From NCBI GenBank assembly GCA_964036195.1, contig CAXIWS010000562.1, positions 1 through 64,000 of the forward strand: a stretch of DNA of 64,000 nt. Direction: 5' to 3'. The notes beneath the pieces are model-generated. The model ran no database searches. It was not told where the DNA came from and saw nothing but the letters and a program-made list of their open reading frames with translations. A program made the translations under genes and the position numbers. Source of the DNA: Sphaerolaimus hirsutus (Eukaryota; Nematoda; Chromadorea; Monhysterida; Sphaerolaimidae). Positions 13,401 through 23,339 of this stretch are shown here, in pieces; the first letter of the stretch is position 1; each line of letters opens with the position of its first letter.

Positions 13401-16400
13401 CACTGAAAAATCGTTGCGCACAGGCCCGCCGTGGATACCGATGGCGCATTCTTTTTCATCAAGTTGTGACAACCCTCGACAGCATTACTGTACACGCCTT
13501 TCCTCGATGAAGTAACACTGACTCCTCTTTGGTCATCTAAATACTGTGTATACAATGGTAATGTTTATACAAGCTGTTCAATTTTCAGGGCAGGGCAATG
13601 TTATTTCATTTTTGTTTATTTTTTTTGGCATTCTTAAGAAATGGCTACACAAACTGGCTATTTTCTGTTGAGTCCCCCGAGTGTGCGTCATTAGGACAAA
13701 AGTGCAATCGTACAACGGTGGCTTTTATACAACGAAAACGCTCCTTAGGACAAAACATACAACCTTGTACAACATCTGTCGCTTCCGTACAACGCATGTC
13801 GCTTTCGTACAACATACGGTCACATAGGTAAAATATATGTACTGTATTACCTCGAAATACCCCCATGGGGGTTTATTATTTCGCCAGCAAAATTTGAGGG
13901 GGGGTTAATTCGAGGGGGGGTTTATTCGAGGGGGGGGGGGTTATTATTTCGTCAGAAATTTTCGTAAGGATCGTAGTAAATAGTAGGCATTTGCGTACCC
14001 AAAATAGGTAATAAATGTGTCCAAACAGGATATATTTGGACATAAAAACGTAGATAGCTACACAAACTACTCTATGTGTAGCTGCGATGCAAATTAACAG
14101 TAATATACATCATGTACATTACGTACATGACGTACTTATTATGTACATGACGTACATCATTCTGAAGGGGGGGGGGGTATTTCGAGGGGGGGGGTTTATT
14201 ATTTCCCCAGCCCATTTTGAGGGGGGGTTTATTCGAGGGGGGGTTAATTCAAGGGGGGGGATAATTCGAGGTAATACGGTAGTTAAATGGATTATCACAA
14301 GCGATAAATGAAAATACTAAATGTTCAGCCTAATTGCATCACCAACAGCGGAAGAGAGATCATGCTCTTCATCAGGCACATTTAAATCATGATGTTACAC
14401 CAATTTCTCGCAACAGGTGTGGGAAACTCAATCAACATCAATATTGCCTCAGTATTGTATTTAGATATTTTGTATACAACGGACGTTGTACGAAAGCGAC
14501 ATGTGTTGTACGATCGGGATAAGTGTTGTACTAAAGTAGCTTTTGTCCTAATGAGCATTTTTGTTGTACGAATGCTACTGTTGTACAAATGGACTTTTGT
14601 CCTAATGGGATACCCCCTTTTCTGTTGATGCACATTTTCGGACCAGTCAAGAATCGTATGCATACTTAAAAATTCAATTCCAATTTACTGGTACTCCTGC
14701 TATAATTATTTAAAAAAGCACTGACCACATTTCGCGCTATTATTGTAAACGCTGTGGCAGTGTCCCGCAGACGTTTGAATGTCTTGTCAAAGTAAGAAAT
14801 AAGGCCCTTATTTGCTGGACTCTCTTCATCATCTTCCACGTCACCACCGTGTCCCTCCTTTTTGCCTTTAAATTTCTTCTCCAAATGTTCCATGAATTTC
14901 TCCCGTTTGTCGTCAAAATCAGTTTCGCTTTTAGCCATCAAAACAGTAAAAAATTGTTCCTTCAGTTTTAAAGCATCGTCTTCAGATAAATGACAATTTC
15001 TTAACTTTAAAGTCACATTATTGTCAATGTGCTTCCAGCACACCAGCACATGCATCTGGGGAAAATATTTCTCGAACTGCGACACAAACCTGAGAATAAA
15101 AATTTGTCATAAAATGAATATGATTGTGTGCAAGAACAAACTTCAGTCGCAAGTATTGATTTGTGCACACGTAATGTTTGCGATAAACGTCTATTCAAAT
15201 TCCAAATCAACCTCGCAGTGGTCTGAGTGTGCTGCGCACATTGCAGCGCATTTCTACTAGCACGGATGTAAATCATAGGGAATTTGACTTGTGCACAAGT
15301 TGCATGTCTCGTGCACAATTCATTTTTACTCTAAACAGACAAATAGGTAAATGCTTTTGAAAGTAAATGTAATAGTATAATCCTTAATTTTGTCAAAAAT
15401 GCATTAAAGCACCGAATAAAATTTGATAAATCCTAAGATGTAAGTATGCATAATGAAATGTCTACGTATCAGTTAAAATACAATTTTGCAATGTCTTTTC
15501 TGCTTCAAGTAAAAACAACGTGTGCACGACACATGCGACTTGTGCACAAGTCAAATTTCTTACAATATACATACATGCAAATAGGACTGCACTGCGACTT
15601 GTGCAGTGCACTGAGACGTGTGTAAAGTTGATGTAAAGTGAAATTGAATGCAAGCGTATATGAAAGTAGAATGGAATAGTTATGTATCACTTAATAATAT
15701 AAATATAGAATAATAAATAATAAATAAAAAGTGGAAAAATCAGTGGGCCTTGTTTGTTTTTGAATTGAAGTTTAAACTCATTGAACGTGTGTCAAAAGTG
15801 TATTCAACAGAACATAACTAACATGAAAATTTTGACGCATTTTGAGAATTTGTAACATGACATCCTTAAAGCTATTCTAATTGCTAAATATTTAAATACT
15901 TCAGATACCATGAAATAAATTTTATTTATAATTAAAATTATAAAATAAATTATCAATGTAAAATTGATTTGAAATGTAAAAAAAACAATGTGAATTTTGT
16001 ATTGACATTGATACATAACTACTCCATTTACATACGTCAGTGCATGCACTAAATGCATTCACCCGTATCAAATGTACAGCCGTCTCAGTGCACTGCGCAT
16101 GTCGCAGTGCAGTCCTATTTGCACGTATGTATATTATAGGAAATTTAGCTTGTGCACAAGTCGCATGTGTTGTGCACAAGTTACTCTGACTTGAAACAGA
16201 AAATACATCACAAAACCTGTCAAAAATACATCCATGCAAATGGTAATGCACTAAGACACTTGCGTTGTTTTAATCATGAGTCGGTTCTACTTGAAAACGG
16301 AATACAATCAATTAATATTTTATCAATTTTAATTTGTATGAATATACTTATACACAAAAAATATGACTTATGCACACGTCACATGTGTCATCCACAAGTC

Positions 16401-19400
16401 ATTTAGACTCGAATAATGTGTTATCATGGTGAAATTATTATCTATCAGTTAAACATGTTTTTATCAAAAAACTACTTGAAAACTTACACCTGATCGGTGA
16501 TGATGTTGATATTTTCCTTGTCCTTGAAAAATTTCCACTTCGGTTGTCTATAAGTCGATCCCAATGCACTCTCAAAGTTTAGCATTAGCTGGGAAACAGT
16601 TTCATCACCTTGATGATCATGTAGCATGCAGGCCACTGGGATGAATGCATTTGAGCTGACGTCAGCCTTCACAAATAGGCCTTTTGATAGTGCTTTATGT
16701 TTTGGCGTAATGTCTGGCAGTTCCAAGACCAACGTCGTCATCCAGAACTCGCCTGTAGTGAATTGTAAGCATATTATCATGCGTTTATTATCACATTGAT
16801 CACTTGAAAGTACCATGCGAAAAAATGTACTTATTAAAACCCAAATATAGAAAGCACTAAAAATAAAAAATAGATAAATATAATTATTTGGTCGATTATT
16901 AATATTGTTTAAAATTAAAGTAAATCACATGGCCAATAAAACTCACCACCAACTCCATACGTGGTATCAATTTGGAAATTGATTGGATTAGCGGCTCTAT
17001 TTTTGATCAATGTCTTAACCATTGCTACTGCGCGACCCGACATTTGCGTGTATGTGAAGTGGGGCCGTAAAGCGAAGTAGATCGGTGTTTCCCTGCCCAT
17101 TGCCATACCAAACCAGTACAGATCATATACGTTGCTGTCGGTCAGTCTGAACTTCTCTTTTCTCAATGTTTCAGTCAAGTGTGCCACCTGCCTATAGGTC
17201 ACAGCCTACGTAAATATATCAAAATTATCAGTCATAAACAGTTATGATATATTTTTAGTGTTGATTTCACATAACTAAACACATTATTCATGTGCGCAAA
17301 AAATGTTTCTCAGCAGAAACAATTGGACCAATTTAAATAAGAAAAAGTTAAATGGAAAGAAAAATTCACCTGAGTAGGGGGATCGTCATGGTCTCCATAT
17401 TGCCGTCTTTCAGACACTGAACTCGCTTGGGGAAACTGCTGATATCCACGCCGAATGCGGGACTTCGCGGACAACGTGTTTTGATTGCCAATATACCATA
17501 TCTGGAATCCACAATTATATATGTTTATATTTATATGAATTTATATGTTTAAAATGTCTCATTTCTAATTACTAGTCAAAATGATATGTGCACAAGTCAC
17601 ATTTTCTATATTGTGTATCAAAGTAAATAGTAAAGCACTGCGACTTTCACAAATGAAATGCATATGAAATTTATTTTACAATTATGACGATGAAAAATAT
17701 CAACATTGTTTGATCATTTCTGGCTACCATAGACAATATAATAAAAACACAAACCATGACATATTCAGGTTCGCTGATGTCGAAGTACTCCAGTCGCCAG
17801 AAATTGTAGTCCTTTTTACCACGGCCTTTCCCTTGCATAACGTATTTGCATCGTACAACGACTGGCAACTTATTCAAGTTTTTCTCGGGAACTGTCAGAT
17901 TAACATAATCAGTACCTCCAACAGTCAAGTGCTCGTCGTCCTTACTGCAATGGTAAAATTACAAGTAATAGTTAAATTTATAGTTGTGAACTTGTTTGTT
18001 GTTTGTTCCAACAAATAATTTGTTTGAAAGTGCATTCAATTTCACTCCATATCAACTTTACACCCATTTCAGTGCACTGCGCATGTCGCAGTGCAGTCCT
18101 ATTTGCACGGATGTATATTGTGAAAAATGTGACTTGTGCACAAGTCGCATGTGTCGTGCACCAGTTACTTTGACTTGAAGCAGAAGACATCAGGCAAAAA
18201 GCTGTCAAAAATATATCCATGCAGATAGGAGTGCGTATATCAACTTTACACCCATTTCAGTGCACTGCGCATGTCGCAGTGCAGTCCTATTCGCACTGAT
18301 GTATATTGTGAAAAATGTGACTTGTGCACAAGTCGCATGTGTCGTGCACCAGTTACTTTGACTTGCAGCAGAAGACATCACGCAAAAAGCTGTCAAAAAT
18401 ATATCCATGCAGATAGGAGTGCACTGAGGCTTGTGCAGTGCACTGAGACGGGTGTACATTTGATACGGGTGAATTTTAGTGCATGCACTGACGTATGTAA
18501 ATGAAGTAGTTATGTATCAATGTAAATACAAAATTCACATTGTTTTTTTATATTTCAAGTCATGTCGTTTCATTTCATAAATACATTTAAAAATGAAATC
18601 AAATCGAATGTAAAGTCAAACTCTTTTTCAAAGTCTTTTTGCTCATAAATTTAATCCATAAATGTAGTGAAAAGTCAAACTGACTAGGGCATATTGAATC
18701 GCTCTTTAAACGCTCCACTCCGCGCCATTTTCCTCGTTACATTCATCAGACGTTCCTGGTCGGATGGTAACTTCGCATTTGGATTTTGTGTAACGATTCC
18801 ATTGTGCCTGTAGAGCATAATTAAGTTATTCAGCCACATTACATTATCAATCAGACAATAGTCAAACAGTAGCGTATATGAATAATAAGTTTTGTGTAAG
18901 ATTAAAAATATGAATACGTTTTACTAAGTTTATATGCATAAGTTATATATAAGATTACATGGATAACTCATAAATACCTATATGAATTTTCATTATATAA
19001 AGATGTAAATACTGAAACCTACTCTTGAGTCAACTGAGCTGCCTTTCTGTAGATGTCCGGTATTTTCTGAATGGGATTCTCTCTCAATTCTTTTAAGAAA
19101 CAAATCACTGCCTTATTCTTTTTCGAAGATTTTTCTGCACCACGCTCGAAATCATTAATTTCCCTTTCAATATTTTTCACACAACTTTCAAAGTATCTGT
19201 TGCCCGGCATAGTTGATTTTTTTGTCAGAAAAGTTCGTCTCACAATGAAAACTTGTCCGCCATCTGGCAAGTGAATAATGCCACCTTGATCTGCTCTCGA
19301 GCGCGCATCTGGATCGTCTGCAATATCAGTTTTTCACCGTGACATATAGTGATGATTCAATAATTAATTGACCACAACAATAACATGAGCAAATTTATAT

Positions 19401-22400
19401 TGTGACTGAAATTTAAGTTAGAAATCAGTTTGCAAAAAAATGAGAAACATTACAAAAACATTTCACTTACGCAAAAACTTCAGGATGTCTTCTTCTCTAA
19501 TATACTGGAGCAGAGTATATTTCTTGCCTTCTGTCGTGTAACAATTATCTATAAACCACATCGGCTTCATTCTTTCTTTCAAAGGTTTCGAAAATGCAGC
19601 ATTAGTTTCGGTAATGCGGTAGTACTTGATCTTATCAGATATTCCACAAGACTCTGCGTCGCCATAGCTGAAGTCATCTGCATTTGAGATAATAATATAA
19701 ACAGTATTAACTTGAATATACATTTATAAATGTTGTTGTATTGCAGTGGGGAAACAACTTGTGCACAACGCATGTGACTTGTGCAAAAGTCATATTTCTT
19801 ATAAAGCGCATCCATGCAAATACAAGTGCATGAGACAGGTGAAAAGTTGAATAGAAACGTGAAAATAATCATACATTTCTATTCAAAAGAGAATATAATC
19901 AAAGACTACTGTTAAAATCTACACATTACAATTTCAATGGACTAACATTTACACATGGATACACATTACAAAGAAATAACTCGTGCACAAGTCACATGTG
20001 TTGTGCAGTAGTAATTTTGACTTGAAGCAGAAAAGAGATCGCAAAATTCTACTTTAATTGATATGTAAACATTTCATTCTATTTACCTACTTACATTTTC
20101 GCATTGATCCAATTTTATTCGGTGCTTTCATGCATTTTTGACAAAATTCTGGATTATATCTACTTTTACATTCAAAAGCAAACAACACTTGCCTATTCGC
20201 TTGGTTCAATTAAAACTGACTTGTTAAAATTGATTAAAATCTAAATGCAATCGCGAGTACACTGAGACAGGTCTGTATAGGTAAGTGCATTAAAATAGTT
20301 GCGTATAAAAATACCTGGTGATTCTTCTTGATCATCTAAGTGCATAGCTTCCCGCTCCTCCTCATCTGTGTCCATTTCTTCATCAGCCGTACTCGGGACA
20401 ACTGAGTGCGTTGACGGTGGCACATCAGAGGGCTGGGCACTGTCACTTTGCAACCCTTCACTTGCGGATTCTTCTTGGCGCTGCAAACGGTCGATAATCG
20501 CTAACGTGCTCTCCGCTGATGCACTTTCTGTGGCTCGTGGTGGTCGTCGGGAAGATTGTGACTCTGACTCTGACTCTTCTTCTCCACTGTGACTACTACT
20601 AGCGTCGTCGTCGTCGGCATTTGAGCCTATGCAAAATGAAAGTGAAATAATCATATATTAGCTTAAAGACAAACTTAAACTTAAAGCTTAAACGACTTAT
20701 GCAGTGCAACAAATTTCAATTCAAATCAAATAAAGCTCAATTACTTTTCCCCTTTTTATTTATTTTCATGTATTTTCATGTTGCAGCACACTTCTACATG
20801 CACTGAAGTATATTATAGGAACTATGATGCGTGCACAAGTCACATGTGTTCTGTACCAGTCAATTCGTCAGAAAAGACATCGCAAAATTGTATTTTAATT
20901 GATACGTAAACATTTAATTCTGCATACTTACACGGATGTGTATCGTAGAAAATGTGACTAGTGCACAAGTCATATGACTGGCGCACAAGTCTTTTTAACT
21001 TGAAACATAGAAAAATATATCCATGCAAATAGGACTGCACTGCGACGTGTGCAGTGCACTGAGACGGGTGTACATTTGAAATGGGGTGAATTTTATTGCA
21101 AATGTACATGTCAAATTTACAAATATTGAAAAATCTAACTTGAACTTTGGCGTTCTTCATTTTTTTTTGCTTCTCTTCTTTTGATTCCAGCAACAATCGT
21201 CTCTGAAATAAATGGATTAATCATTGATATACAGTGCGGATGTCCAGAATGCTACCATAATTTAATCAATAGAAACGATATTAAGGACTAAACATGTTTT
21301 TCTATCTTCAATCTTTCCATATCAAATTTACACCAATGTCAGTCTTAAATAGGTTATGACTTATGTTAGTCTTATGTATTATGTTAGAAAAAATGTTACC
21401 AGTGCACAAGTCATATGACTTGTGCACAAGTCTTTTTCACTTGAAACATGGAAAATAGATATCATCCATAAAATATATGCAAGTCCGTAGATTGTACGTC
21501 TGGGTCAATTTTGTATTTTGTATTCAACATCCGAGATGCTTGTGGCCTTATGTGATATGTAAATTGGTAGAAAATAATAAAAAGATATACACAAACGTTT
21601 CTTTCCTCTTTTTCGTCGAGTTGGCGATTTATCCCTGCGACGACGAGACTTCTTGTCAGCACTGGTTGATGCTGGCAATCTTGGTACCCAGGACTGTGCT
21701 GGAGTAGAAGCAGCCAGAGACAATCTGTCTTCTTGTGACGGGATCGAGTCGCCTTCTTGCTGCTGCCAATCCCTTTGTGCTGAGATGAGTAATATTTTAT
21801 GTTAAACCACTTTAATATTACATTTATAAAGACCAGCTAAAATTCTCTACTATTACTAGATTTTACCAATGTAAACTCACTGGTGTGCTTCTTGCTGCCC
21901 GTCGTAGCACTTTTACGCTTCTGTTGAGGCTGATCTTTCTTGTGTGGCGTTTGCAGTCCATGCTGGTTAGGAACTGCTTTTATCTGCTTGGTTCTCGATC
22001 TGGTTGACCGAGCTGAAAGATGATAAAACCATTTCAGACAAATTCATTTCACAAATTGTTATCATTATTTCATGGAATATTCATTTATGGAAATGAAAGT
22101 TTCTGTATATTTTACAATGTTTTGCACAAAATAAATATTAAATTTATTTGTCACATTTGTCTAATAAATGAGTAGAAATACATGTGACAAAGTGCTTTTT
22201 CGACTTTCGTGGGACTGGTCCCTGGTGTGACTATTGCACGACTTACCATCAGAACTTTCGGTCGCACTTGAAGAATCCTTGTTCTTATCACGTTGCGATT
22301 TGCTTGGGCCGGCTTTTGGTTTCTTGTATGGTGTTCGTTTACCGGACTCATCTGAGAGTGAGATTTATTGTTGTCATTGTAATACATTTTAAAGAAATTA

Positions 22401-23225
22401 CCTAAAGGAAATTGTCATTCACACACACTTTGTACAATAAATGTTTGTGTGCTTCATAACACCCTTTATATGATTGTTAAAAAATTCAAAACCATAAAAA
22501 ATGTTGTATTTCTTATTGTAATATAATAATGATGACCAGTGCAACTGACCACTTTCAGCTGCCTTTGTAGCACTACGTTTCTCTCCAGTCGACACTTGTG
22601 ACCTTGGACGTTTAACTTCTGATTGTGTGCCCTTCGGCGGTGGTACTGACTCTTTTCCTTTATCGGTTGTCGTCCTAGTCCTTTGGGAAATTGGTGGTGA
22701 AACTTTTGGCAGTGCTGCTTTACCATGACCACTACCACGACCACCTGGCTTCTTTGGCGGTTCAGGCTTCTTTGGCGGTTCAGGCTTCTTTGGCGGTTCA
22801 GGCTTCTTTGGCGGTTCAGGCTTCTTTGGCGGTTCAGGCTTCTTAAAAATGTCGCTTTTTCCATCTTTTGCTGCTGCTGCATCGCTTTTTGCTTTTTCCT
22901 CCGCTAGTTTCGCAATCCTTTCTGCATCATCAACATTGCCCGTAGCATCGCTAATTTCGGCTCGAGCTTTTTTCAGTTTTTCCTCCGCCTTCCTCTTCTG
23001 TCTTGCTGCTGACTCTGCAGCTTTTGTAGCCTTATCAATTTGCTGCTTTTTCATCCTTAATATTTTTTCTCTTTTCTTATCATGCTCAGTTTTCTTCTTT
23101 GGACCACCACCAATTCTAGAAAATCGATGAAGAAAACGTGGTCCACCCTTAGTGAACTCTTCCCATGGCGTACGGCCTCGCTCGTTTGGCCCATTGCCAC
23201 GAATAGCGGGTTCATTGTCAGACAT
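1198..23225 (-). CDS. Giant 35-exon MULE-like DDE transposase with C-terminal cysteine-peptidase-like segment
   Basis: Exons in transcription order: 23225-22550, 22351-22247, 22012-21881, 21779-21597, 21202-21140, 20626-20315, 19677-19471, 19317-19023, 18807-18685, 17944-17755, 17501-17370, 17205-16947, 16752-16488, 15089-14726, 13543-13404, 13280-13173, 12772-12532, 12103-11578, 11357-11223, 10849-10716, 10342-10208, 9834-9700, 9449-8565, 8188-7973, 7493-7285, 7159-6825, 5821-5682, 5505-5281, 4989-4753, 4423-4321, 4052-3510, 3240-3140, 2643-2455, 1821-1723, 1429-1198. Each intron begins GT (often GTCAGT, GTTTGT, GTTAGT, GTAAGT) and ends AG. Phases agree at every junction if two one-base losses (in 10849-10716 and 7159-6825) are allowed for. 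The total is then about 2,791 residues, far above usual MULE transposases. The first Met is the ATG at 23225; an AG lies four bases upstream, so an untranslated exon may precede it. It could be a huge autonomous transposon gene or a domesticated host gene. The exon chain is well supported; the function rests on motifs only. Confidence 0.82.
1965..2185 (-). repeat. Inverted copy of the sequence at 49270-49490, with a coding-like GC-rich core
   Basis: The complement of this stretch matches 49270-49490 almost base for base, including GC-rich CTGAGCGACGGGGACGCTCC in otherwise AT-rich DNA. On the minus strand one frame reads TSNEVSDLSDGDAPSVSDHV before a stop, so it may be a former exon. It lies in the intron between exons 33 and 34 of the transposase gene, which does not need it in frame. 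Confidence 0.55.
3013..3070. repeat. AT-rich (TA)n microsatellite
   Basis: Alternating TATATATA with interruptions, directly after a G/C-run element end (ATTCGAGGAAATACGGTATA). It lies in the intron after transposase exon 32, overlapping the untranslated side of the alternative TAG end. Confidence 0.75.
4753..8188 (-). CDS. Transposase gene exons 24-29: region between repeats and peptidase, with a frame break
   Basis: Exons 8188-7973, 7493-7285, 7159-6825, 5821-5682, 5505-5281 and 4989-4753. In exon 26 the frame that reads FLMHDLDSMYIVHRYCHP meets a TGA (6829-6827) just before donor GTAGGT, while the next exon needs phase 0. One base appears missing near 6872, where the phase-0 frame takes over. 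Exon 29 has paired cysteines (DCVCGFP near its start, WECPLC near its end) that suggest a zinc site. Exon 27 to 28 joins in phase 2 at donor GTACAA. The break is either a real mutation or a sequence error. Confidence 0.7.
5960..6720. repeat. Cluster of GACTTGTGCACAAGTC-family inverted repeats
   Basis: Repeated modules: GACTTGTGCACAAGTC-like palindromes, TTTCCCACAATATACATCCG (four times within 6371-6532), GACTGCACTGCGACTTGTGC, and GCACTCCTATCTGCATGGAT. The cluster fills the intron between transposase exons 26 and 27. The short repeated TCCCACAATATACATCC blocks near 6371, 6400, 6482 and 6510 look like slippage inside one element. Confidence 0.7.
8565..9449 (-). CDS. Transposase gene exon 23: acidic EEIEED and PAGGES/P repeat exon
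   Basis: A single 885-base phase 1-1 exon. It opens with a short basic part, then 21-base repeats coding EEIEEDS or EEIEEDN (plus-strand 9197-9368), an Asp/Ser/Gly tract, and about twenty 18-base repeats coding PAGGES or PAGGEP (plus-strand about 8600-8950). It ends PPANG before donor GTGAGT. Long open frames on the other strand and frames here are by-products of the repeat. The protein is probably disordered and the copy number is likely to vary. Confidence 0.78.
9500..11420 (+). repeat. 508-bp tandem repeat carrying the duplicated exon
   Basis: Exon starts at 11357, 10849, 10342 and 9834 give periods of 508, 507 and 508 bases. Units are almost identical, including intron sequence with TGACTTGTGCACAAGTC and ACATCCATGCAAATAGGAG. 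The copy near 9500-9840 is partial and more diverged on its left side. The similarity implies recent expansion by unequal exchange. Confidence 0.85.
9700..11357 (-). CDS. Transposase gene exons 19-22: one exon in four tandem copies
   Basis: Four copies of a 135-base, phase 1-1 exon (11357-11223, 10849-10716, 10342-10208, 9834-9700) encode the same 45 residues, beginning DAKSGEKTPKKTVQQQT and ending KKRHDPQDETG. Each has acceptor TGTGCAG and donor GTAGGT. The second copy is 134 bases because a run of seven T near 10818 (plus strand) has lost one base, shifting its frame. As the exon is symmetric, skipping would preserve the protein. The peptide is basic and low in complexity. Confidence 0.75.
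11578..13280 (-). CDS. Transposase gene exons 16-18: post-core helical region
   Basis: Exons 13280-13173, 12772-12532 and 12103-11578 extend the protein past the catalytic Glu, as the helical end of MULE transposases usually does (LYLEMQMDNVQEVLTQTS, then YEDFVKNSRSLVNVIKSG). Exon 18 contains KIKCACRVRCLHAEVARAA, with three Cys and a His that may bind metal, and ends Ser/Asp-rich (ESSSSDGSDSSDRENE). The donor of exon 18 is GTGATC, weaker than the rest. Confidence 0.7.
13404..17205 (-). CDS. Transposase gene exons 12-15: MULE-type DDE catalytic core
   Basis: The first Asp is in NFQIDTTYGVGG (codon 16968-16966, about residue 885). IPVACMLHDHQGDETVSQLM follows, the usual stretch before the second Asp, in NIITDQ (codon 16495-16493, about residue 978). 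The MULE C..H signature is FPQMHVLVCWKHIDNNV in exon 14. The catalytic Glu is in YSNAVEGCHNLMKK (codon 13477-13475, about residue 1124). The order and spacing match MULE transposases, including the animal-type family with D-T-T and C-x2-H-x2-N-N. All three catalytic residues and the C/H pair are kept, and these four exons are open. The donor after exon 13 is read as GTAAGT at 16487-16482, which gives the correct phase. Confidence 0.85.
13689..14607. mobile_element. Long-TIR element with a nested G/C-run MITE
   Basis: CATTAGGACAAAAGTGCAATC at 13689 is mirrored by ACTTTTGTCCTAATG ending at 14607. The arms, about 130 bases (13689-13820 and 14475-14607), share GTTGTACGAAAGCGACATG-type motifs in opposite orientation. 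Between them sits the G/C-run element 13840-14281. It lies in the intron between transposase exons 14 and 15. A single diverged arm of the same family is at 32455-32592. No protein is encoded, so it would depend on a transposase supplied elsewhere. Confidence 0.55.
13840..14281. mobile_element. G/C-run MITE (ends TACCGTATTACCTCG)
   Basis: The left end TACTGTATTACCTCGAAATAC and right end ATTCGAGGTAATACGGTA are complementary. The inside has runs of up to ten G and repeated TTATTATTTCGCCAGAAA-like words. The outer TA may be a TA target duplication. It is nested in the longer inverted-repeat element around it. Confidence 0.6.
17370..19677 (-). CDS. Transposase gene exons 7-11: globular region before the DDE core
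   Basis: Exons 19677-19471, 19317-19023, 18807-18685, 17944-17755 and 17501-17370 change phase in step (1, 2, 2, 0, 0). The sequence becomes ordinary globular protein: SCGISDKIKYYRITETN, then GGQVFIVRRTFLTKKSTMPG, then VVVRCKYVMQGKGRGKKDYN followed by FWRLEYFD. Regions ahead of MULE cores often carry DNA-binding folds (FLYWCH, WRKY-GCM1 or FAR1). The Cys and aromatic spacing here does not let me assign one. Confidence 0.7.
18040..18460. repeat. Tandem pair of GACTTGTGCACAAGTC-family elements
   Basis: Two copies, offset by about 186 bases, each run from ATCAACTTTACACCCATTTC through TGCACTGCGCATGTCGCAGT and GACTTGTGCACAAGTCGCAT to CCATGCAGATAGGAGTGC. They fill much of the intron between transposase exons 9 and 10. 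Confidence 0.7.
20315..22351 (-). CDS. Transposase gene exons 2-6: low-complexity region
   Basis: Five exons (22351-22247, 22012-21881, 21779-21597, 21202-21140, 20626-20315) all begin and end in phase 1, so each could be skipped without changing frame. The first four are Lys/Arg/Ser/Gln-rich with basic clusters such as KKSRRRRDKSPTRRKRGKK, which could act as nuclear localisation signals. The last is acidic and Ser-rich, with DDDDASSSHSGEEESESES near its start and DEEMDTDEEE near its end. I recognise no domain. Confidence 0.68.
22550..23225 (-). CDS. Transposase gene exon 1: charged N-terminus with KKPEPP repeats
   Basis: The exon starts MSDNEPAIRG and runs through a long Lys/Glu/Ala-rich stretch likely to form a coiled coil (about residues 50-125). 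Six near-perfect 18-base repeats coding KKPEPP follow (plus-strand 22741-22845), then a Ser/Thr/Lys-rich tail. It ends in phase 1 at donor GTCAGT (22549-22544). No catalytic motif is visible. The composition suggests a disordered, nucleic-acid- or partner-binding arm. The 18-base repeat is prone to length change. Confidence 0.75.
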
Positions 23226-23339
23226 GAGCCTGCACAGTGTGTCAGTGTCTTCACTTGTAGCAGAAAAAACATCACGAAATTGTAAGATCAACTCGCGCAG
23301 AAATTTAGTGCAACCACATCTACCAGTGCACTGCACATG

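Noticed and set aside
13440..13866. tRNA or other structured RNA gene
   Set aside because: The inverted words there belong to the long-TIR element; no cloverleaf or promoter boxes were seen.
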